From: Burkholderiaceae bacterium
Lineage (GTDB): Bacteria > Pseudomonadota > Gammaproteobacteria > Burkholderiales > Burkholderiaceae_C
Length of the DNA: 64,000 nucleotides
Reading direction: 5' to 3'
Assembly (NCBI GenBank): GCA_031253795.1
Contig: JAIRVR010000031.1
Location: forward strand, 1 to 64,000
The notes under the pieces are model-generated. The model was not told the origin of the DNA and did not search any database. It saw only the letters and a program-made list of their open reading frames with translations. The translations under genes were made by a program, and so were the position numbers. Shown here in pieces: positions 8,474-18,348 of this stretch (position 1 is the first letter of the stretch; every line of letters starts with the position of its first letter).

Positions 8474-9597
8474 ACGCCCTCTCGCGGGTCCACGGCCGCG
8501 ATGATGCCGCCGCCCAGGCAGACATCGCCGTCATAGAGCACGGCCGACTGGCCCGGCGTGACGGCCCACTGGGCCTCGGGGAAGTCCAGGCGAAAGCCCT
8601 GGTCCGTGGCCTGGGAGATATGGGCCGGCGAATCGGGCTGGCGGTAGCGCGTCTTGGAGCCGTAGGCGCGGCCCTCGGCCGGCGCGTGGCCGGCCACCCA
8701 GCTGACCTGGTCGGCCAGCAGGGCATGGGACAGCAGCCAGGGGTGGTCATGGCCCTGGACCACGCGCAAGGTGTTGGTGGCCAGCTCCTTGCGCGCCACG
8801 AACCAGGGTTCATGATCGCCACCGCCACGCGGCGCGCCCTTTTCCTTGATGCCGCCGATGCCCAGGCCCGAGCGCTGGCCCAGCGTGTAGAACGACAGGC
8901 CCACATGCTGACCCAGCTTGCGGTTGCGGTCGTCAAGGATGGGACCGGGCTCCTTGCTGATGTAGCGGTTGAGGAATTCGCGGAACGGGCGCTCGCCGAT
9001 GAAGCAAATGCCCGTGGAATCCTTTTTCCGGGCATTGGGCAGGGCGATTTCCTCGGCAATGCGGCGCACCTCGGTCTTGTGCAGCTCGCCCACGGGAAAC
9101 ATGGCCTTGGACAGCTGGGCCTGGTTCAGGCGGTGCAGGAAATAGCTCTGGTCCTTGGCCGGGTCCAGGCCCTTGAGCAGCTCGAACAGCCGCGTCTCGG
9201 GGTTCTGCCGGACGCGCGCATAGTGGCCGGTGGCGATCCTGTCGGCGCCCAGGCGCATGGCATGGTCGAGAAAGGCCTTGAACTTGATCTCGGCATTGCA
9301 CAGCACGTCGGGGTTGGGCGTGCGCCCGGCCTGGTACTCGCGCAGGAATTCGGCGAAGACGCGGTCCTTGTAGTCGGCCGCGAAGTTGACATGCTCGATC
9401 TCGATGCCGACCACGTCGGCCACGGCGGCGGCATCGACGAAGTCCACATTGGAGGAGCAGTACTCGCTGTCGTCGTCATCTTCCCAGTTCTTCATGAAGA
9501 TGCCGACCACTTCGTGGCCTTGCTGCTTGAGGAGGTGGGCCGTGACGGCGGAATCCACGCCACCCGACAGGCCCACCACGACGCGGTGTTTAGTCAT
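8470..9597 (-). CDS. mnmA: tRNA-specific 2-thiouridylase MnmA
   Basis: The 375-aa enzyme adds sulfur to C2 of U34 in tRNA-Lys, -Glu and -Gln. The PP-loop ATP pyrophosphatase motif SGGVDS is at residues 11-16. The Cys-containing CNAEIKF and [11 protein letters not shown] segments supply the catalytic Cys pair that accepts and transfers sulfur, and YSKTRYRQ-like C-terminal sequence contacts tRNA. The start MTKHRVVV at 9597 is the family's usual start; an upstream ATG at 9678 would add 27 atypical residues. It is a single housekeeping gene, divergent from the LysR gene at 9738. Confidence 0.96.
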   Translation of the reverse strand: MTKHRVVVGLSGGVDSAVTAHLLKQQGHEVVGIFMKNWEDDDDSEYCSSNVDFVDAAAVADVVGIEIEHVNFAADYKDRVFAEFLREYQAGRTPNPDVLCNAEIKFKAFLDHAMRLGADRIATGHYARVRQNPETRLFELLKGLDPAKDQSYFLHRLNQAQLSKAMFPVGELHKTEVRRIAEEIALPNARKKDSTGICFIGERPFREFLNRYISKEPGPILDDRNRKLGQHVGLSFYTLGQRSGLGIGGIKEKGAPRGGGDHEPWFVARKELATNTLRVVQGHDHPWLLSHALLADQVSWVAGHAPAEGRAYGSKTRYRQPDSPAHISQATDQGFRLDFPEAQWAVTPGQSAVLYDGDVCLGGGIIAAVDPREGV

Positions 9598-9737
9598 GCC
9601 CGCAATTATCCCCGTCCACCCCAAAGGCTGCGCGCCACAGGCTTTAAGGCATTCCCGGCCCGCGGCAGCCACCGGCACCCGCCGTGCTCGCGGCGCTGAA
9701 ATAATGGCCCCACCCCAAAACCCGCACCGCCCGCCGC

Positions 9738-10664
9738 ATGCGCTACGACCTGACCGATCTCAAGCTGTTCATGGCCATCGCCCAGGCCGGCAACCTCTCG
9801 CGCGCCAGCCAGGCCCGGTACCTGACGCCCTCGGCCGCCAGCCAGCGGCTGCGCAACCTCGAGCACGCCCTGGGCTGCCAGCTGTTCACGCGCGAGCACA
9901 AGGGCATGCGGCTGACCGACGAAGGCCATGCCATGCTGGAGCATGCACGCGGCATCTTCTCCGCCATCGACGCCATGGAGGCCGAGGCCGCCCTGCTGGG
10001 CAGCAGCCTGCAGGGCAAGGCGACGCTGGCGGCCAACAGCTCCTCGCTGCACGGCTTCATAGGCCCCCACATAGGCCGCTTCCTGACCGGTTTCCCCGAG
10101 GTGAACCTGACCCTGGTGGAGCAGGCCAGCGAGACCATCGCCGCCAGCGTGGCCGAGGGCGAGGCGGACCTGGGCATCTACGCGGGCGAGCCCATCGCGG
10201 GCGCCCTGGCCTGCGAAACCTTCGCCCTGGACCGCCTGGTGGTGATCGCGCCCCCCGGACATGCGCTGACGGTACTGGCCGGCGAGACACCGCGGGCAGG
10301 TCCGCCCTCCTGCCGCTTCCATGACACCCTGGCCCATGCCTTCGTGGGCATGGCGCTGACAAGCAGCAATTACGCCTTCCTGCGCGAGGTGGCCAAGCGC
10401 CACGGCCGGCCGCTGCGCTGCCGCATCCACGTGGACGATTTCACCTCCATCGTGCGCCTGGTCGCGCAGGGCGTCGGTCTGGCCATCGTGCCGCACAGCA
10501 TCTACCGCAGGCTCAGCGGCGCCCACGCCGTCAGCTGCCTGGCGCTGGAGGAAACCTGGGCCCGGCGCCCGCTGCAGCTGGTGCGCTCCAGCGAACGGCC
10601 GCTGACCCCCACCGCCCAGCAATTGCGCAGCTTTCTCCAGGGACTGGCTCAGGAAGACCGCTAG
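9738..10664 (+). CDS. LysR-family transcriptional regulator
   Basis: The 308-aa protein has an N-terminal winged helix-turn-helix ([20 protein letters not shown], about residues 18-40) and a periplasmic-binding-protein-like effector domain (about 90-300). The [11 protein letters not shown] recognition helix with long linker helix is typical of the family. It is convergent with the enoyl-CoA hydratase operon and overlaps its last gene by 4 bp. That operon is the likely target, although LysR genes usually sit divergent from their targets and the LysR at 13740 occupies that position. Effector unknown. Confidence 0.88.
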   Translation: MRYDLTDLKLFMAIAQAGNLSRASQARYLTPSAASQRLRNLEHALGCQLFTREHKGMRLTDEGHAMLEHARGIFSAIDAMEAEAALLGSSLQGKATLAANSSSLHGFIGPHIGRFLTGFPEVNLTLVEQASETIAASVAEGEADLGIYAGEPIAGALACETFALDRLVVIAPPGHALTVLAGETPRAGPPSCRFHDTLAHAFVGMALTSSNYAFLREVAKRHGRPLRCRIHVDDFTSIVRLVAQGVGLAIVPHSIYRRLSGAHAVSCLALEETWARRPLQLVRSSERPLTPTAQQLRSFLQGLAQEDR

Positions 10665-11419
10665 GACTGCTTGCGGGCCAGGAACGCATTCATGTGATGC
10701 TGCGGCTCGCCGGTGTTGAAGGCCGCGCCGAACTCGGCCACGCTGTCGGTGATGGCGGAGTCCACGCCCATGCCCTCCCAGCGGCGCAGCAGTCGCTTTT
10801 GCTGGCGCAGCGCCTCCCTGCCGATACGGCCCAGGCCCTCGGCGATCTGCGCAATGCGCGCATCCAGCGATGCGCCGGGAACGCATTCATTGAGCAGCCC
10901 CCAGCGCTCGGCCTGCAAGGCACCTATGTTCTCGCCCGTGAGCAGCAGCCAGCTGGCGCGCGTGGCGCCGATCTGCGCGGGCATCATGGCCGCGTGGATC
11001 ACCGAGGGAATGCCGACCTTGACCTCGGGCATGCCGACCACGGCGTCGTCGGCGGCGATGCGCAGGTCGGCCGCCATGGCCAGCTCCAGGCCACCGCCCA
11101 GGGTATGGCCCTGCAGCCGCGCGATCACGGGCACGGGGAAATGCCGCACCGCGTTGCACAGGTCGCGCAGCCCGCTGATGAAGGCGCGCGCCGAGGCAGC
11201 GTCCAGAGACGCCATCTCGCGGATGTCGGCTCCCGCGACGAAGGCGCGCGAGCCCGATCCGCGCAGCACCAGGCAGTGCAGGTCCGGGCGCTCGGCCAGC
11301 TCGGCCAGCTGCGCCGTCAGCGCATGGATCACGGGCGTGCCCAGGATATTCAGCGGGCCGCCACCGGTGATGGTGAGCACGGCGGTGCGGGGGTCGGGAA
11401 AGTTCACTTCTGCGTGCAT
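10661..11419 (-). CDS. enoyl-CoA hydratase/isomerase family protein
   Basis: The 252-aa crotonase-fold enzyme is cytosolic and probably acts on a CoA thioester. The oxyanion-hole segments RAFVAGADIREM and LGGGLELAMAADLRIA are clear. The residue following MPEVKVGIPSVIHAA is not the standard hydratase Glu, so isomerase, lyase or hydrolase activity is possible. It is the last gene of a three-gene operon with a Bug receptor and a CaiB-type CoA-transferase: a substrate is bound outside, activated with CoA inside, then processed here. The substrate is unknown. Confidence 0.85.
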   Translation of the reverse strand: MHAEVNFPDPRTAVLTITGGGPLNILGTPVIHALTAQLAELAERPDLHCLVLRGSGSRAFVAGADIREMASLDAASARAFISGLRDLCNAVRHFPVPVIARLQGHTLGGGLELAMAADLRIAADDAVVGMPEVKVGIPSVIHAAMMPAQIGATRASWLLLTGENIGALQAERWGLLNECVPGASLDARIAQIAEGLGRIGREALRQQKRLLRRWEGMGVDSAITDSVAEFGAAFNTGEPQHHMNAFLARKQS

Positions 11420-11430
11420 GGCACATCTCC

Positions 11431-12405
11431 TCAGAGTTTTTCGAATCCGATATCGCGGATCAGCCGGGCCCAGTCGCGGTGGGATCTTTCCACGGTCTGC
11501 CGGAACTGCGCGGGATCCTGGAAGTCCACGACCGCGCCCTGCTGTTCGATGGTCCTGACCAGTTCCGGCTTCTGCAAGGTCTTGCGCATGGCCTCGCTGA
11601 GCCTGGCCAGGATGGCGGGATCGAGCCTGGCGGGCGCGCCCAGGCCGTACCAGGACATGTCGTTCATGGGCCTGAGCCCGGCCTCGGCATAGGTGGGTAC
11701 GCCCGGCAAGGCGGGCAGGCGCGCGGGGCTGGACACGGCCAGGGCGCGCAGTTGGCCGCCGGCGATCAGGGCGCCCGACGAGGGCATGTTGTCGAACACC
11801 ACGTCGAGCTGCCCGGCCATCAGGTCGTTGAGCGCCGGTCCCAGGCCCTTGTACGGCACATGGGTGATGGAGGTCCCGGTGGTGCTGCCGAACAGCGCGC
11901 CGCTGAGGTGGCTGAGGCCGCCATTGCCGGAAGAGCCGTAGTTCAGCCTGCCGGGCGCGGCGCGCGCGGCATCGATCACGTCCCGCGCGCTTTTGTAGGC
12001 CGATCCCGCGCTGACCACCATCACGCCGGGCACGTTGGCGATGTTGGTGATCGGCGTGAAATCCCTGAGCGGGTCATAGGCGGGCCGGGCATAGACGTTG
12101 GGATTCACCGCGTGCGAGCTCTCCACCATCATCACCAGCGTATAGCCGTCGGCAGGCTGCTTGGCCGCATAGGCCGAACCCGTGCTGCCACCCGCACCGG
12201 GCCGGTTCTCCACCACCACGGGCTGGCCCATGGTCTCGCCCAGGTAGCGTGCCGCCACGCGGGCGATCACGTCGGTGGCCCCGCCCACGGCGTACGGGAC
12301 GATCAGGCGCAACGGCCTCTCTGGGTAGGCCTGCGGCCCCGAGGCCTGGGCGAGGGAAGCGGCCGCGCACAGGGCGAGCGCGGCAGCGGCATTGCGTTGG
12401 TTCAT
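11431..12405 (-). CDS. Bug/TctC-family periplasmic solute-binding protein
   Basis: The 324-aa protein has a signal peptide cleaved near AQASGPQAYPERP and the tripartite tricarboxylate transporter receptor fold. Family hallmarks include IVPYAVGGATDVIAR, VVENRPGAGGSTGS, the LNYGSSGNG segment and THVPYKGLGPALND. Bug proteins bind carboxylates with a buried carboxylate clamp. No TctA/TctB membrane genes are nearby, so it must work with a transporter encoded elsewhere or as a sensor. It sits between the CoA-transferase gene and the hydratase gene with gaps of 25 and 11 bp. ATG at 12405 follows AAAAAGGAGA. Confidence 0.92.
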   Translation of the reverse strand: MNQRNAAAALALCAAASLAQASGPQAYPERPLRLIVPYAVGGATDVIARVAARYLGETMGQPVVVENRPGAGGSTGSAYAAKQPADGYTLVMMVESSHAVNPNVYARPAYDPLRDFTPITNIANVPGVMVVSAGSAYKSARDVIDAARAAPGRLNYGSSGNGGLSHLSGALFGSTTGTSITHVPYKGLGPALNDLMAGQLDVVFDNMPSSGALIAGGQLRALAVSSPARLPALPGVPTYAEAGLRPMNDMSWYGLGAPARLDPAILARLSEAMRKTLQKPELVRTIEQQGAVVDFQDPAQFRQTVERSHRDWARLIRDIGFEKL

Positions 12406-12430
12406 TGCTGTCTCCTTTTTGAATGGTGTG

Positions 12431-13606
12431 TCAGAGGGCCTGGGGCGCCGGGCCGAGCACGGGCGGTGGCGTGATGCCCCCGCCACCGGTGGCCGGCACC
12501 ATGGGGTTGCGCACCAGCCGCAGCGGCCCCAGCTGCGGGTGGTCCACCGTCTGCAGCATCTGGCGGTGCCGGACCTGCGGATGGTCGAAAACCTGCTCCA
12601 GGCTGTTGATGCAGCCCCACGGCACCTGTGCGGCGTCCAGCGCCTCGGTCAGGGCGCGCAGGGACCGGCGGCCCAGGGCCTCGCGCAGCAGGGGGCGCAG
12701 CTGCGGCATGGCGGTCAGGCGCGCGGCATTGGTGGCAAAGCGTGCGTCGCGGTGCCAGGGCGTGCCCAGCACGGCGCACAGCGCGGCGAACTGCCCGTCA
12801 TTGCCGATGGCCAGGATGAAATGGCCGTCGGCGCAGGCGAACACCTCGTAGGGTGCGCAATTGGGGTGGGCATTGCCCGTGCGGCGCGGGCTCTCTCCGC
12901 TGACCAGGTAGTTGGCCGCCTGGTTGGCGTTCATGGCCACGGCCACGTCCAGCAGCGCCAGGTCGATGTGCTGGCCGCGCCCCGTGCGCTGGCGCTGCGC
13001 CAGGGCCGCAAGCACGGCGCTGGTGGCATACATGCCCGTCATCAGGTCCACCACGGCCACGCCCGTGCGCAGCGGTCCCGCGCCTTCCTCGCCGTCGGCC
13101 GGTCCCGTGTATCCCATCAGGCCGCCCATGCCCTGGAACACATAGTCGTAGCCAGGCTTGTGCGCATACGGGCCGCTCTGGCCGAAGCCGGTGATGGACA
13201 GGTAGATCAGCCGGGGATTGATGGCGGCCAGCGCGGCATGGTCCAGCCCGTGGCGCACCAGCGTGCCGGCCTTGTAGTTCTCGACCAGCACATCGGCCTC
13301 GCGGATCTGGCCCAGCAGCCAGGCCAGGGAGGCCGGGTCGGTGAAATCCAGCGTCACCGACCGCTTGCCCCGGTTGCAGGACAGGAAGTAGGCCGACACG
13401 GCCTCGCCATCGGGCGTGGACACGAAAGGCGGCCCCCAGCCACGCGTATCGTCGCCCGTACCGGGCCGCTCGACCTTGAGCACCGTGGCGCCCAGGTCGG
13501 CGAGATTCTGCGTGCACCACGGTCCCGCCAGAATGCGGGACAGGTCCACCACGCGCAGGCCCTCGAGGGCGCTGCCCAATCCATTGTTTGCTTGCATGGC
13601 CTCCAT
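12431..13606 (-). CDS. CaiB/BaiF family (class III) CoA-transferase
   Basis: About 391 aa, a class III CoA-transferase that moves CoA between carboxylic acids in the cytosol. LEGLRVVDLSRILAGPWCTQ at the N-terminus and VTLDFTDPASLAWL are typical of the family. The Asp nucleophile is probably in the YDYVFQGMGGLMGYTG segment. The start is uncertain: MEAMQANN at 13606 and MQANN at 13597 are both possible, and neither has a well-spaced ribosome site. It is the first gene of the operon with the Bug receptor and hydratase, and divergent from the LysR gene at 13740. Confidence 0.88.
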   Translation of the reverse strand: MEAMQANNGLGSALEGLRVVDLSRILAGPWCTQNLADLGATVLKVERPGTGDDTRGWGPPFVSTPDGEAVSAYFLSCNRGKRSVTLDFTDPASLAWLLGQIREADVLVENYKAGTLVRHGLDHAALAAINPRLIYLSITGFGQSGPYAHKPGYDYVFQGMGGLMGYTGPADGEEGAGPLRTGVAVVDLMTGMYATSAVLAALAQRQRTGRGQHIDLALLDVAVAMNANQAANYLVSGESPRRTGNAHPNCAPYEVFACADGHFILAIGNDGQFAALCAVLGTPWHRDARFATNAARLTAMPQLRPLLREALGRRSLRALTEALDAAQVPWGCINSLEQVFDHPQVRHRQMLQTVDHPQLGPLRLVRNPMVPATGGGGITPPPVLGPAPQAL

Positions 13607-13739
13607 GCTCGCGGCGGGGCGGCCGGCGGTCCATCGGTCTTTGCTACACGCGGCGTTCGTGAAAACTGCACGCATGGCGGAAACCCTGTCGCCAGTGCGC
13701 CGACAATCACCGCTGCCAACCCCACGAGCCAGGACCCCG

Positions 13740-14702
13740 ATGGAACTCAGACAACTCCGCTACTTCGTGCGCATCGTCGAGCTCGGCTCCATGAGCCGTG
13801 CTGCCCTGGACCTGGACATGGTGCAGTCGGCGCTGAGCCAGCAGGTCAGCCGCCTGGAGAGCGAACTGTCCACGCGCCTGCTGCAGCGCACGCCGCGCGG
13901 CGTGGTGCCCACCGAGGCCGGTGTGGCCTTTTTCCGCGAAGCCCAGCTCACGCTGCGCCACGCCGAACAGGCCGTGCGCAGCGCCCAGCAGGCGCGGCTG
14001 TCGGGTTCGGTTAGCGTGGGGCTGGCGCCCACCACGGCCGCCATGCTGGGCCTGCCGCTGATGCAGGCCATGCGCGAACGCTATCCCGACGTGCGCCTGC
14101 ACATGGTGGGCGGCATGTCGGGCCACCTGACCGACATGCTCAACGCCCGTGCGCTGGACATGGCCGTGCTCTTCGACTCGCGCCTGCACGGCGTGCAGAC
14201 CCGGCCCGGCGGGCGCCGTTGGCAGGTGCACCCCCTGATCGAGGAGGAGCTGTTCCTGATCCGCAAGCGCGGCCCGCAGACCGAGGCCCTGGCGCCCCAG
14301 ATGGCCCTGGCCGACCTGGCGGGAGAACCCCTGATCCTGCCCACGGGCCTGCATGGCCTGCGCAGCACGCTGGACACGGCCTTTGCCCAGGCGCGCGTCA
14401 CGCCGCGCCTGGTGCTGGAAGTCGATTCGCTGTCCATGGTCATGGCCGCCGTGGATGCGGGCCTGGGCTCGACCCTGCAGCCCTGGGCGGCCATGGGCCG
14501 CTTCGCCGATGCGGCCGACCGCTTCGAATGGTCGCGCATCACGGACAAGGAAGCGCTGCGCACCAACCTGCTGTGCAGCCTGTCGGAGGATGAGCTTTCG
14601 CCCGCGGCCCTGGCCGCACGCGTGGTGCTCATCGACAGCATGCGCCAGCTGGTACGCGGCGGAACCTGGCCTGGCGCGGCCCTGATCCATCACGAAACCT
14701 GA
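13740..14702 (+). CDS. LysR-family regulator of the adjacent tcu-like operon
   Basis: The 320-aa LysR protein starts MELRQLRYFVRIVELGSMSR, with the helix-turn-helix at about residues 18-38 and the effector-binding domain from about 90. It resembles the Nac-like branch. It lies 134 bp from the divergent CoA-transferase operon and directly upstream, on the same strand, of the tcuA-like gene (86-bp gap), so it could control both. In Salmonella the tricarballylate genes are likewise controlled by a LysR protein (TcuR); equivalence here is inference. A T-N11-A-type palindrome lies just downstream at 14751-14775. Confidence 0.87.
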   Translation: MELRQLRYFVRIVELGSMSRAALDLDMVQSALSQQVSRLESELSTRLLQRTPRGVVPTEAGVAFFREAQLTLRHAEQAVRSAQQARLSGSVSVGLAPTTAAMLGLPLMQAMRERYPDVRLHMVGGMSGHLTDMLNARALDMAVLFDSRLHGVQTRPGGRRWQVHPLIEEELFLIRKRGPQTEALAPQMALADLAGEPLILPTGLHGLRSTLDTAFAQARVTPRLVLEVDSLSMVMAAVDAGLGSTLQPWAAMGRFADAADRFEWSRITDKEALRTNLLCSLSEDELSPAALAARVVLIDSMRQLVRGGTWPGAALIHHET

Positions 14703-14750
14703 TACCCCCATGCCGGCGGGGCCCTGCCCGCTGCGCGGCGTTCTCCCTAC

Positions 14751-14775
14751 ATTCGCAATCCCCACGAATGCGAAT
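14751..14775. promoter_or_regulatory. candidate LysR operator upstream of the tcuA-like gene
   Basis: ATTCGCA (14751-14757) and TGCGAAT (14769-14775) are perfect inverted repeats separated by exactly 11 bp, the spacing of classical LysR boxes. The site ends only 13 bp before the tcuA start codon, so it would overlap the ribosome site or transcription start; repression or autoregulation is then more likely than simple activation. Confidence 0.45.
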
Positions 14776-14788
14776 GCTAGGAGAACCC

Positions 14789-16213
14789 ATGGACACCGAT
14801 GTCCTGGTCATCGGAGGCGGCAATGCCGCGCTCTGTGCCGCGCTGATGGCGCGCGAGGCCGGCCGCCGCGTGCTGCTGCTGGAGTCGGCGCCGCGCGAAT
14901 GGCGCGGCGGCAACTCGGCCCACACGCGCAATCTGCGCTGCATGCACGACGCGCCTCAGGACGTGCTGGTCGAAGCCTATCCCGAGGAAGAGTTCTGGCA
15001 GGACCTGCTCAAGGTCACGGGCGGCCTGACCAACGAGCACCTTGCGCGCCTGGTGATACGCGCCTCCTCCACCTGCCGCGACTGGATGCGCCGCCATGGC
15101 GTGCACTTCCAGCCGCCACTGTCGGGCGCCCTGCACGTGGCGCGCACCAATGCCTTTTTCATGGGCGGCGGCAAGGCCCTGGTCAATGCCTACTACCGCA
15201 GCGCCGAGCGGCTGGGCGTCCAGGTGCGCTACGCATCGCCCGTGGACCGCCTGGAGATCGAGGGCGGCGAATTCAAGGCCGCCTGGGTGGGCGAGCGGCG
15301 CATCACAGCCAGGACCTGCGTGCTGGCCGCGGGCGGCTTCGAGTCCAACCGCGAATGGCTGCGCGAGGCCTGGGGCCGCAACGAGCGTGGTGAATGGCCG
15401 TCCGACAACTTCCTGATCCGCGGCACGGCCTTCAACCGCGGCGTGCTGCTGCGCCACCTGCTCGAAGACCATGGCGCCGACCGCACCGGCGACCCCACCC
15501 AGGCCCACATGGTGGCCATCGACGCGCGCGCCCCGCTCTACGACGGCGGCATCTGCACGCGCATCGACTGCGTGTCCCTGGGCGTGGTGGTCAACCGCGA
15601 TGCCGAGCGCTTCTACGACGAGGGCGAGGACTTCTGGCCCAAGCGCTATGCGATCTGGGGCCGTCTCGTGGCCCAGCAACCGGGACAGACCGCGTGGTCC
15701 ATCATCGACGCCAAGGCCATAGGCCGCTTCATGCCACCGGTGTTTCCGGGCGTCCGGGCCGATTCCCTGCCCGAGCTGGCGCGCAAGCTGGGCCTGGACG
15801 AGCACCGGTTCATGCAGACCCTGGACGGCTACAACCGCGCCTGCCGCGTCGGCAGCTTCGACCACACGGCCCTGGACGACTGCCATACCGAGGGCCTGGC
15901 CCCCGCCAAGACACACTGGGCGCGGCCCATCGACACGGCGCCCTTCTACGGCTACCAGCTGCGCCCCGGCGTGACCTTCACCTACCTGGGCCTGGAGACC
16001 GACGACACGGCGGCCGTGCGCTTCGCCGGGCAGCCCAGCGCCAACCTCTTCGTGGCCGGCGAAATGATGGCCGGCAACGTGCTGGGCAAGGGCTATACGG
16101 CCGGCGTGGGCATGTCCATAGGAACGGCCTTCGGCCGCATTGCGGGCCGCAACGCGGCCCTGGCCGCGGCAGGCCGAGGCGCCATCCGCGGCGCAGTCAA
16201 CGACGAGGCTTGA
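14789..16213 (+). CDS. tcuA: FAD-dependent tricarballylate dehydrogenase-like protein
   Basis: The 474-aa flavoprotein belongs to the fumarate reductase/succinate dehydrogenase flavoprotein superfamily and matches TcuA, which oxidises tricarballylate to cis-aconitate. The N-terminal FAD motif is [32 protein letters not shown] and the C-terminal [20 protein letters not shown] are typical of the TcuA branch. ATG at 14789 follows TAGGAGAA. tcuB starts one base after the stop, so the two are translationally linked and TcuB should accept the electrons. The Salmonella cluster has the MFS transporter TcuC, but here two Bug receptors follow instead, so the substrate may differ. Confidence 0.85.
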   Translation: MDTDVLVIGGGNAALCAALMAREAGRRVLLLESAPREWRGGNSAHTRNLRCMHDAPQDVLVEAYPEEEFWQDLLKVTGGLTNEHLARLVIRASSTCRDWMRRHGVHFQPPLSGALHVARTNAFFMGGGKALVNAYYRSAERLGVQVRYASPVDRLEIEGGEFKAAWVGERRITARTCVLAAGGFESNREWLREAWGRNERGEWPSDNFLIRGTAFNRGVLLRHLLEDHGADRTGDPTQAHMVAIDARAPLYDGGICTRIDCVSLGVVVNRDAERFYDEGEDFWPKRYAIWGRLVAQQPGQTAWSIIDAKAIGRFMPPVFPGVRADSLPELARKLGLDEHRFMQTLDGYNRACRVGSFDHTALDDCHTEGLAPAKTHWARPIDTAPFYGYQLRPGVTFTYLGLETDDTAAVRFAGQPSANLFVAGEMMAGNVLGKGYTAGVGMSIGTAFGRIAGRNAALAAAGRGAIRGAVNDEA

Positions 16214-16214
16214 G

Positions 16215-17417
16215 ATGCAGACACTGAACGCCCTGACCCAAGAAGCCCAGGCCCTGGCCATGGGAAGAGTCATTCCCATCCTGCCGGCCTCCACCGGGAC
16301 CGCCGCCGAGGCCGAGGTCGCCCGCGCCCTGCAGATCTGCAATGCCTGCCGCTACTGCGAAGGCTTTTGCGCGGTCTTCCCGGCCATGACGCGCCGCCTG
16401 GAGTTCGGCAAGGCCGATGTGCACTACCTGGCCAACCTGTGCCACAACTGCGGCGCCTGCCTGCATGCCTGCCAGTACGCGCCGCCCCACGAGTTCGCCA
16501 TCAACATCCCCCGCGCCATGGCCGAGGTCCGCGGCCAGACCTATGCCGACTACGCCTGGCCGCCGGCCCTGGGGCGCCTGTACCAGCGCAACGGCCTGAC
16601 CCTGTCCCTGGCCCTGGCCGCCGGCCTGTCGCTGTTCCTGATCCTGGCCGTGGCCCTGCAGGGCGGCCTGGGCCGGCTGTGGAGCGACAACCTGGGCGGC
16701 AACTTCTACCGCCTGTTCCCCCACAACCTGCTGGTGGGCATTTTCGCGCCCGTCTTCCTCTTCGTGGTACTGGCCCTGGCCATGGGCGTGCGCCGCTTCT
16801 GGAAAGACGTCAAGCCCGCCACCAGCGGAGTGCCCGTGAGCACGCCGGCCGCGGCCGAGGCCGCGCAGGACGTGCTGCGCCTCAGATACCTGGACGGTGG
16901 CCACGGCCAGGGCTGCCACAACGAGGACGACGCCCACACCCTGGCACGCCGGCGCTTCCATCACCTGACTTTCTACGGCTTCATGCTGTGCTTTGCCGCC
17001 ACGGCCCTGGCCACGGTCTACCACTATGCGTTCGGCTGGGCCGCGCCCTATGACTTTCCCAGCCTGCCCAAGCTGCTGGGCGCACTGGGCGGCACCGGCC
17101 TGATGCTGGGCACGGCCGGCCTGTGGTGGCTGAACCGCCGCCGCCATCCCCAGCATGGCGACGTGCGCCAAAAGCCCATGGACCTGGGCTTCATCGCCCT
17201 GCTGTTCCTGGTCGCCGCCAGCGGCATGGCCCTGTGGCTGGGCCGGAGCACGCCAGCCCTGGCCCTGCTGCTGTGCCTGCACCTGGGCGCCGTGATCGCG
17301 CTGTTCGCCACCCTGCCCTACGGCAAGTTCGCGCACGGCGTGTTCCGCACCGCGTCCCTGCTGCGCCACAACGCCGAAAAGCGCGAACCCAGCCCCATCG
17401 GCCTGGGCGCGGATTGA
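16215..17417 (+). CDS. tcuB: TcuB-like membrane iron-sulfur electron-transfer protein
   Basis: The 400-aa protein (CitB/TcuB family) passes electrons from the reduced flavin of TcuA to the quinone pool. Two 4Fe-4S ligand sets are visible: C42, C45, C48, C52 and C76, C79, C82, C86. About six hydrophobic segments follow (residues 130-155, 170-195, 255-280, 290-310, 330-350, 355-375), with histidines suited to bind haem or quinone. The membrane part is contiguous with the ferredoxin part, as in the family. The start overlaps the tcuA end almost completely (1-bp gap). It is in an operon with the aldolase-like gene downstream. Confidence 0.87.
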   Translation: MQTLNALTQEAQALAMGRVIPILPASTGTAAEAEVARALQICNACRYCEGFCAVFPAMTRRLEFGKADVHYLANLCHNCGACLHACQYAPPHEFAINIPRAMAEVRGQTYADYAWPPALGRLYQRNGLTLSLALAAGLSLFLILAVALQGGLGRLWSDNLGGNFYRLFPHNLLVGIFAPVFLFVVLALAMGVRRFWKDVKPATSGVPVSTPAAAEAAQDVLRLRYLDGGHGQGCHNEDDAHTLARRRFHHLTFYGFMLCFAATALATVYHYAFGWAAPYDFPSLPKLLGALGGTGLMLGTAGLWWLNRRRHPQHGDVRQKPMDLGFIALLFLVAASGMALWLGRSTPALALLLCLHLGAVIALFATLPYGKFAHGVFRTASLLRHNAEKREPSPIGLGAD

Positions 17418-17474
17418 CCCGGACCCCGGCCGCCCCGCCCACACCTCCGTCCCATTCCACCAGAGAGAGTGCAC

Positions 17475-18269
17475 ATGCCCTACGAAGACATCCCCCAGCT
17501 CCAGATCTCCTCGATGAAAAACCGCTGCTCCGAGGCCGAGTGGAAGGCCCGCGTGGACCTTGCGGCCTGCTATCGGCTGGTGGACATCTACGGCATGTCC
17601 GACATGATGGCCAACCACATCTCGTCCCATGTGCCCGGCGAGGAGGGAGCCTTCCTCATCAACCCCTACGGAATGATGTACGAAGAGATCACCGCCTCCA
17701 GCCTCATCAAGGTGGACCTGGACGGCCGCATCCTGTCCAAGCCCGATTTCGGGCCGCTGGACTACGGCATCAACAAGGCCGGCTATGTGATCCACAGCGC
17801 CATCCATGCCGCCCGCCCCGAGGTGGCCTGCGTCATCCACACGCACAGCTGGGCCTCGATGGCCGTGTCCTCCCTGGAGTGCGGCCTGCTGCCGCTGACG
17901 CAGACGGCCATGCGCTTTCTGAAGATCGGCTACCACGACTACCAGGGCGTGGTGCTGGACACCGCCGAGCAGGCTTCGCTGCTGGCCGACCTGGGCGACG
18001 GCGAGGCCATGGTGCTGCGCAATCACGGCGCCCTGGTGGTGGGGCGCAGCGTGGGCGAGGCCTTCAACTGGATGCACCGCCTCGAACTGGCCTGCCGCGC
18101 GCAGATCGGTGCCATGTCCTGCAACTCGCCCCTGCGGCAGGTCCCCAGCCAGGTGCTGGAGGAAACCTGGAACAACTACCAGCCGTCCACGCGCCGCCCC
18201 TACGGACTCATGGAGTGGCCTGCCCTGCTGCGCAAGCTGCACCGCATGGACCCGGGCTTTTGCACCTGA
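17475..18269 (+). CDS. class II aldolase/adducin family protein
   Basis: The 264-aa cytosolic protein has the class II aldolase fold. The metal-binding histidines are in ACVIHTHSWASM, with a further His in LRNHGALVVG. Members include fuculose-phosphate aldolase and decarboxylases, and many uncharacterised ones act on hydroxy-acids. In this operon (TcuA/B upstream, Bug receptor and hydroxyacid dehydrogenase downstream) cleavage or epimerisation of a carboxylated intermediate is plausible. ATG at 17475 is preceded by AGAGAGAG; a GTG two codons earlier (17469) is an alternative. The substrate is unknown. Confidence 0.82.
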   Translation: MPYEDIPQLQISSMKNRCSEAEWKARVDLAACYRLVDIYGMSDMMANHISSHVPGEEGAFLINPYGMMYEEITASSLIKVDLDGRILSKPDFGPLDYGINKAGYVIHSAIHAARPEVACVIHTHSWASMAVSSLECGLLPLTQTAMRFLKIGYHDYQGVVLDTAEQASLLADLGDGEAMVLRNHGALVVGRSVGEAFNWMHRLELACRAQIGAMSCNSPLRQVPSQVLEETWNNYQPSTRRPYGLMEWPALLRKLHRMDPGFCT

Positions 18270-18348
18270 TCCGCGCCGCAGCGCACCTCCAGGGCTTCAC
18301 GCCCTTGCCCCGCAAGACACAACGAGAACGACCACCAAGGAGACAGAC

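Noticed and set aside
16197-18242. A 681-codon minus-strand frame
   Set aside because: Antisense to tcuB and the aldolase gene; it has shadow composition and no ribosome site.
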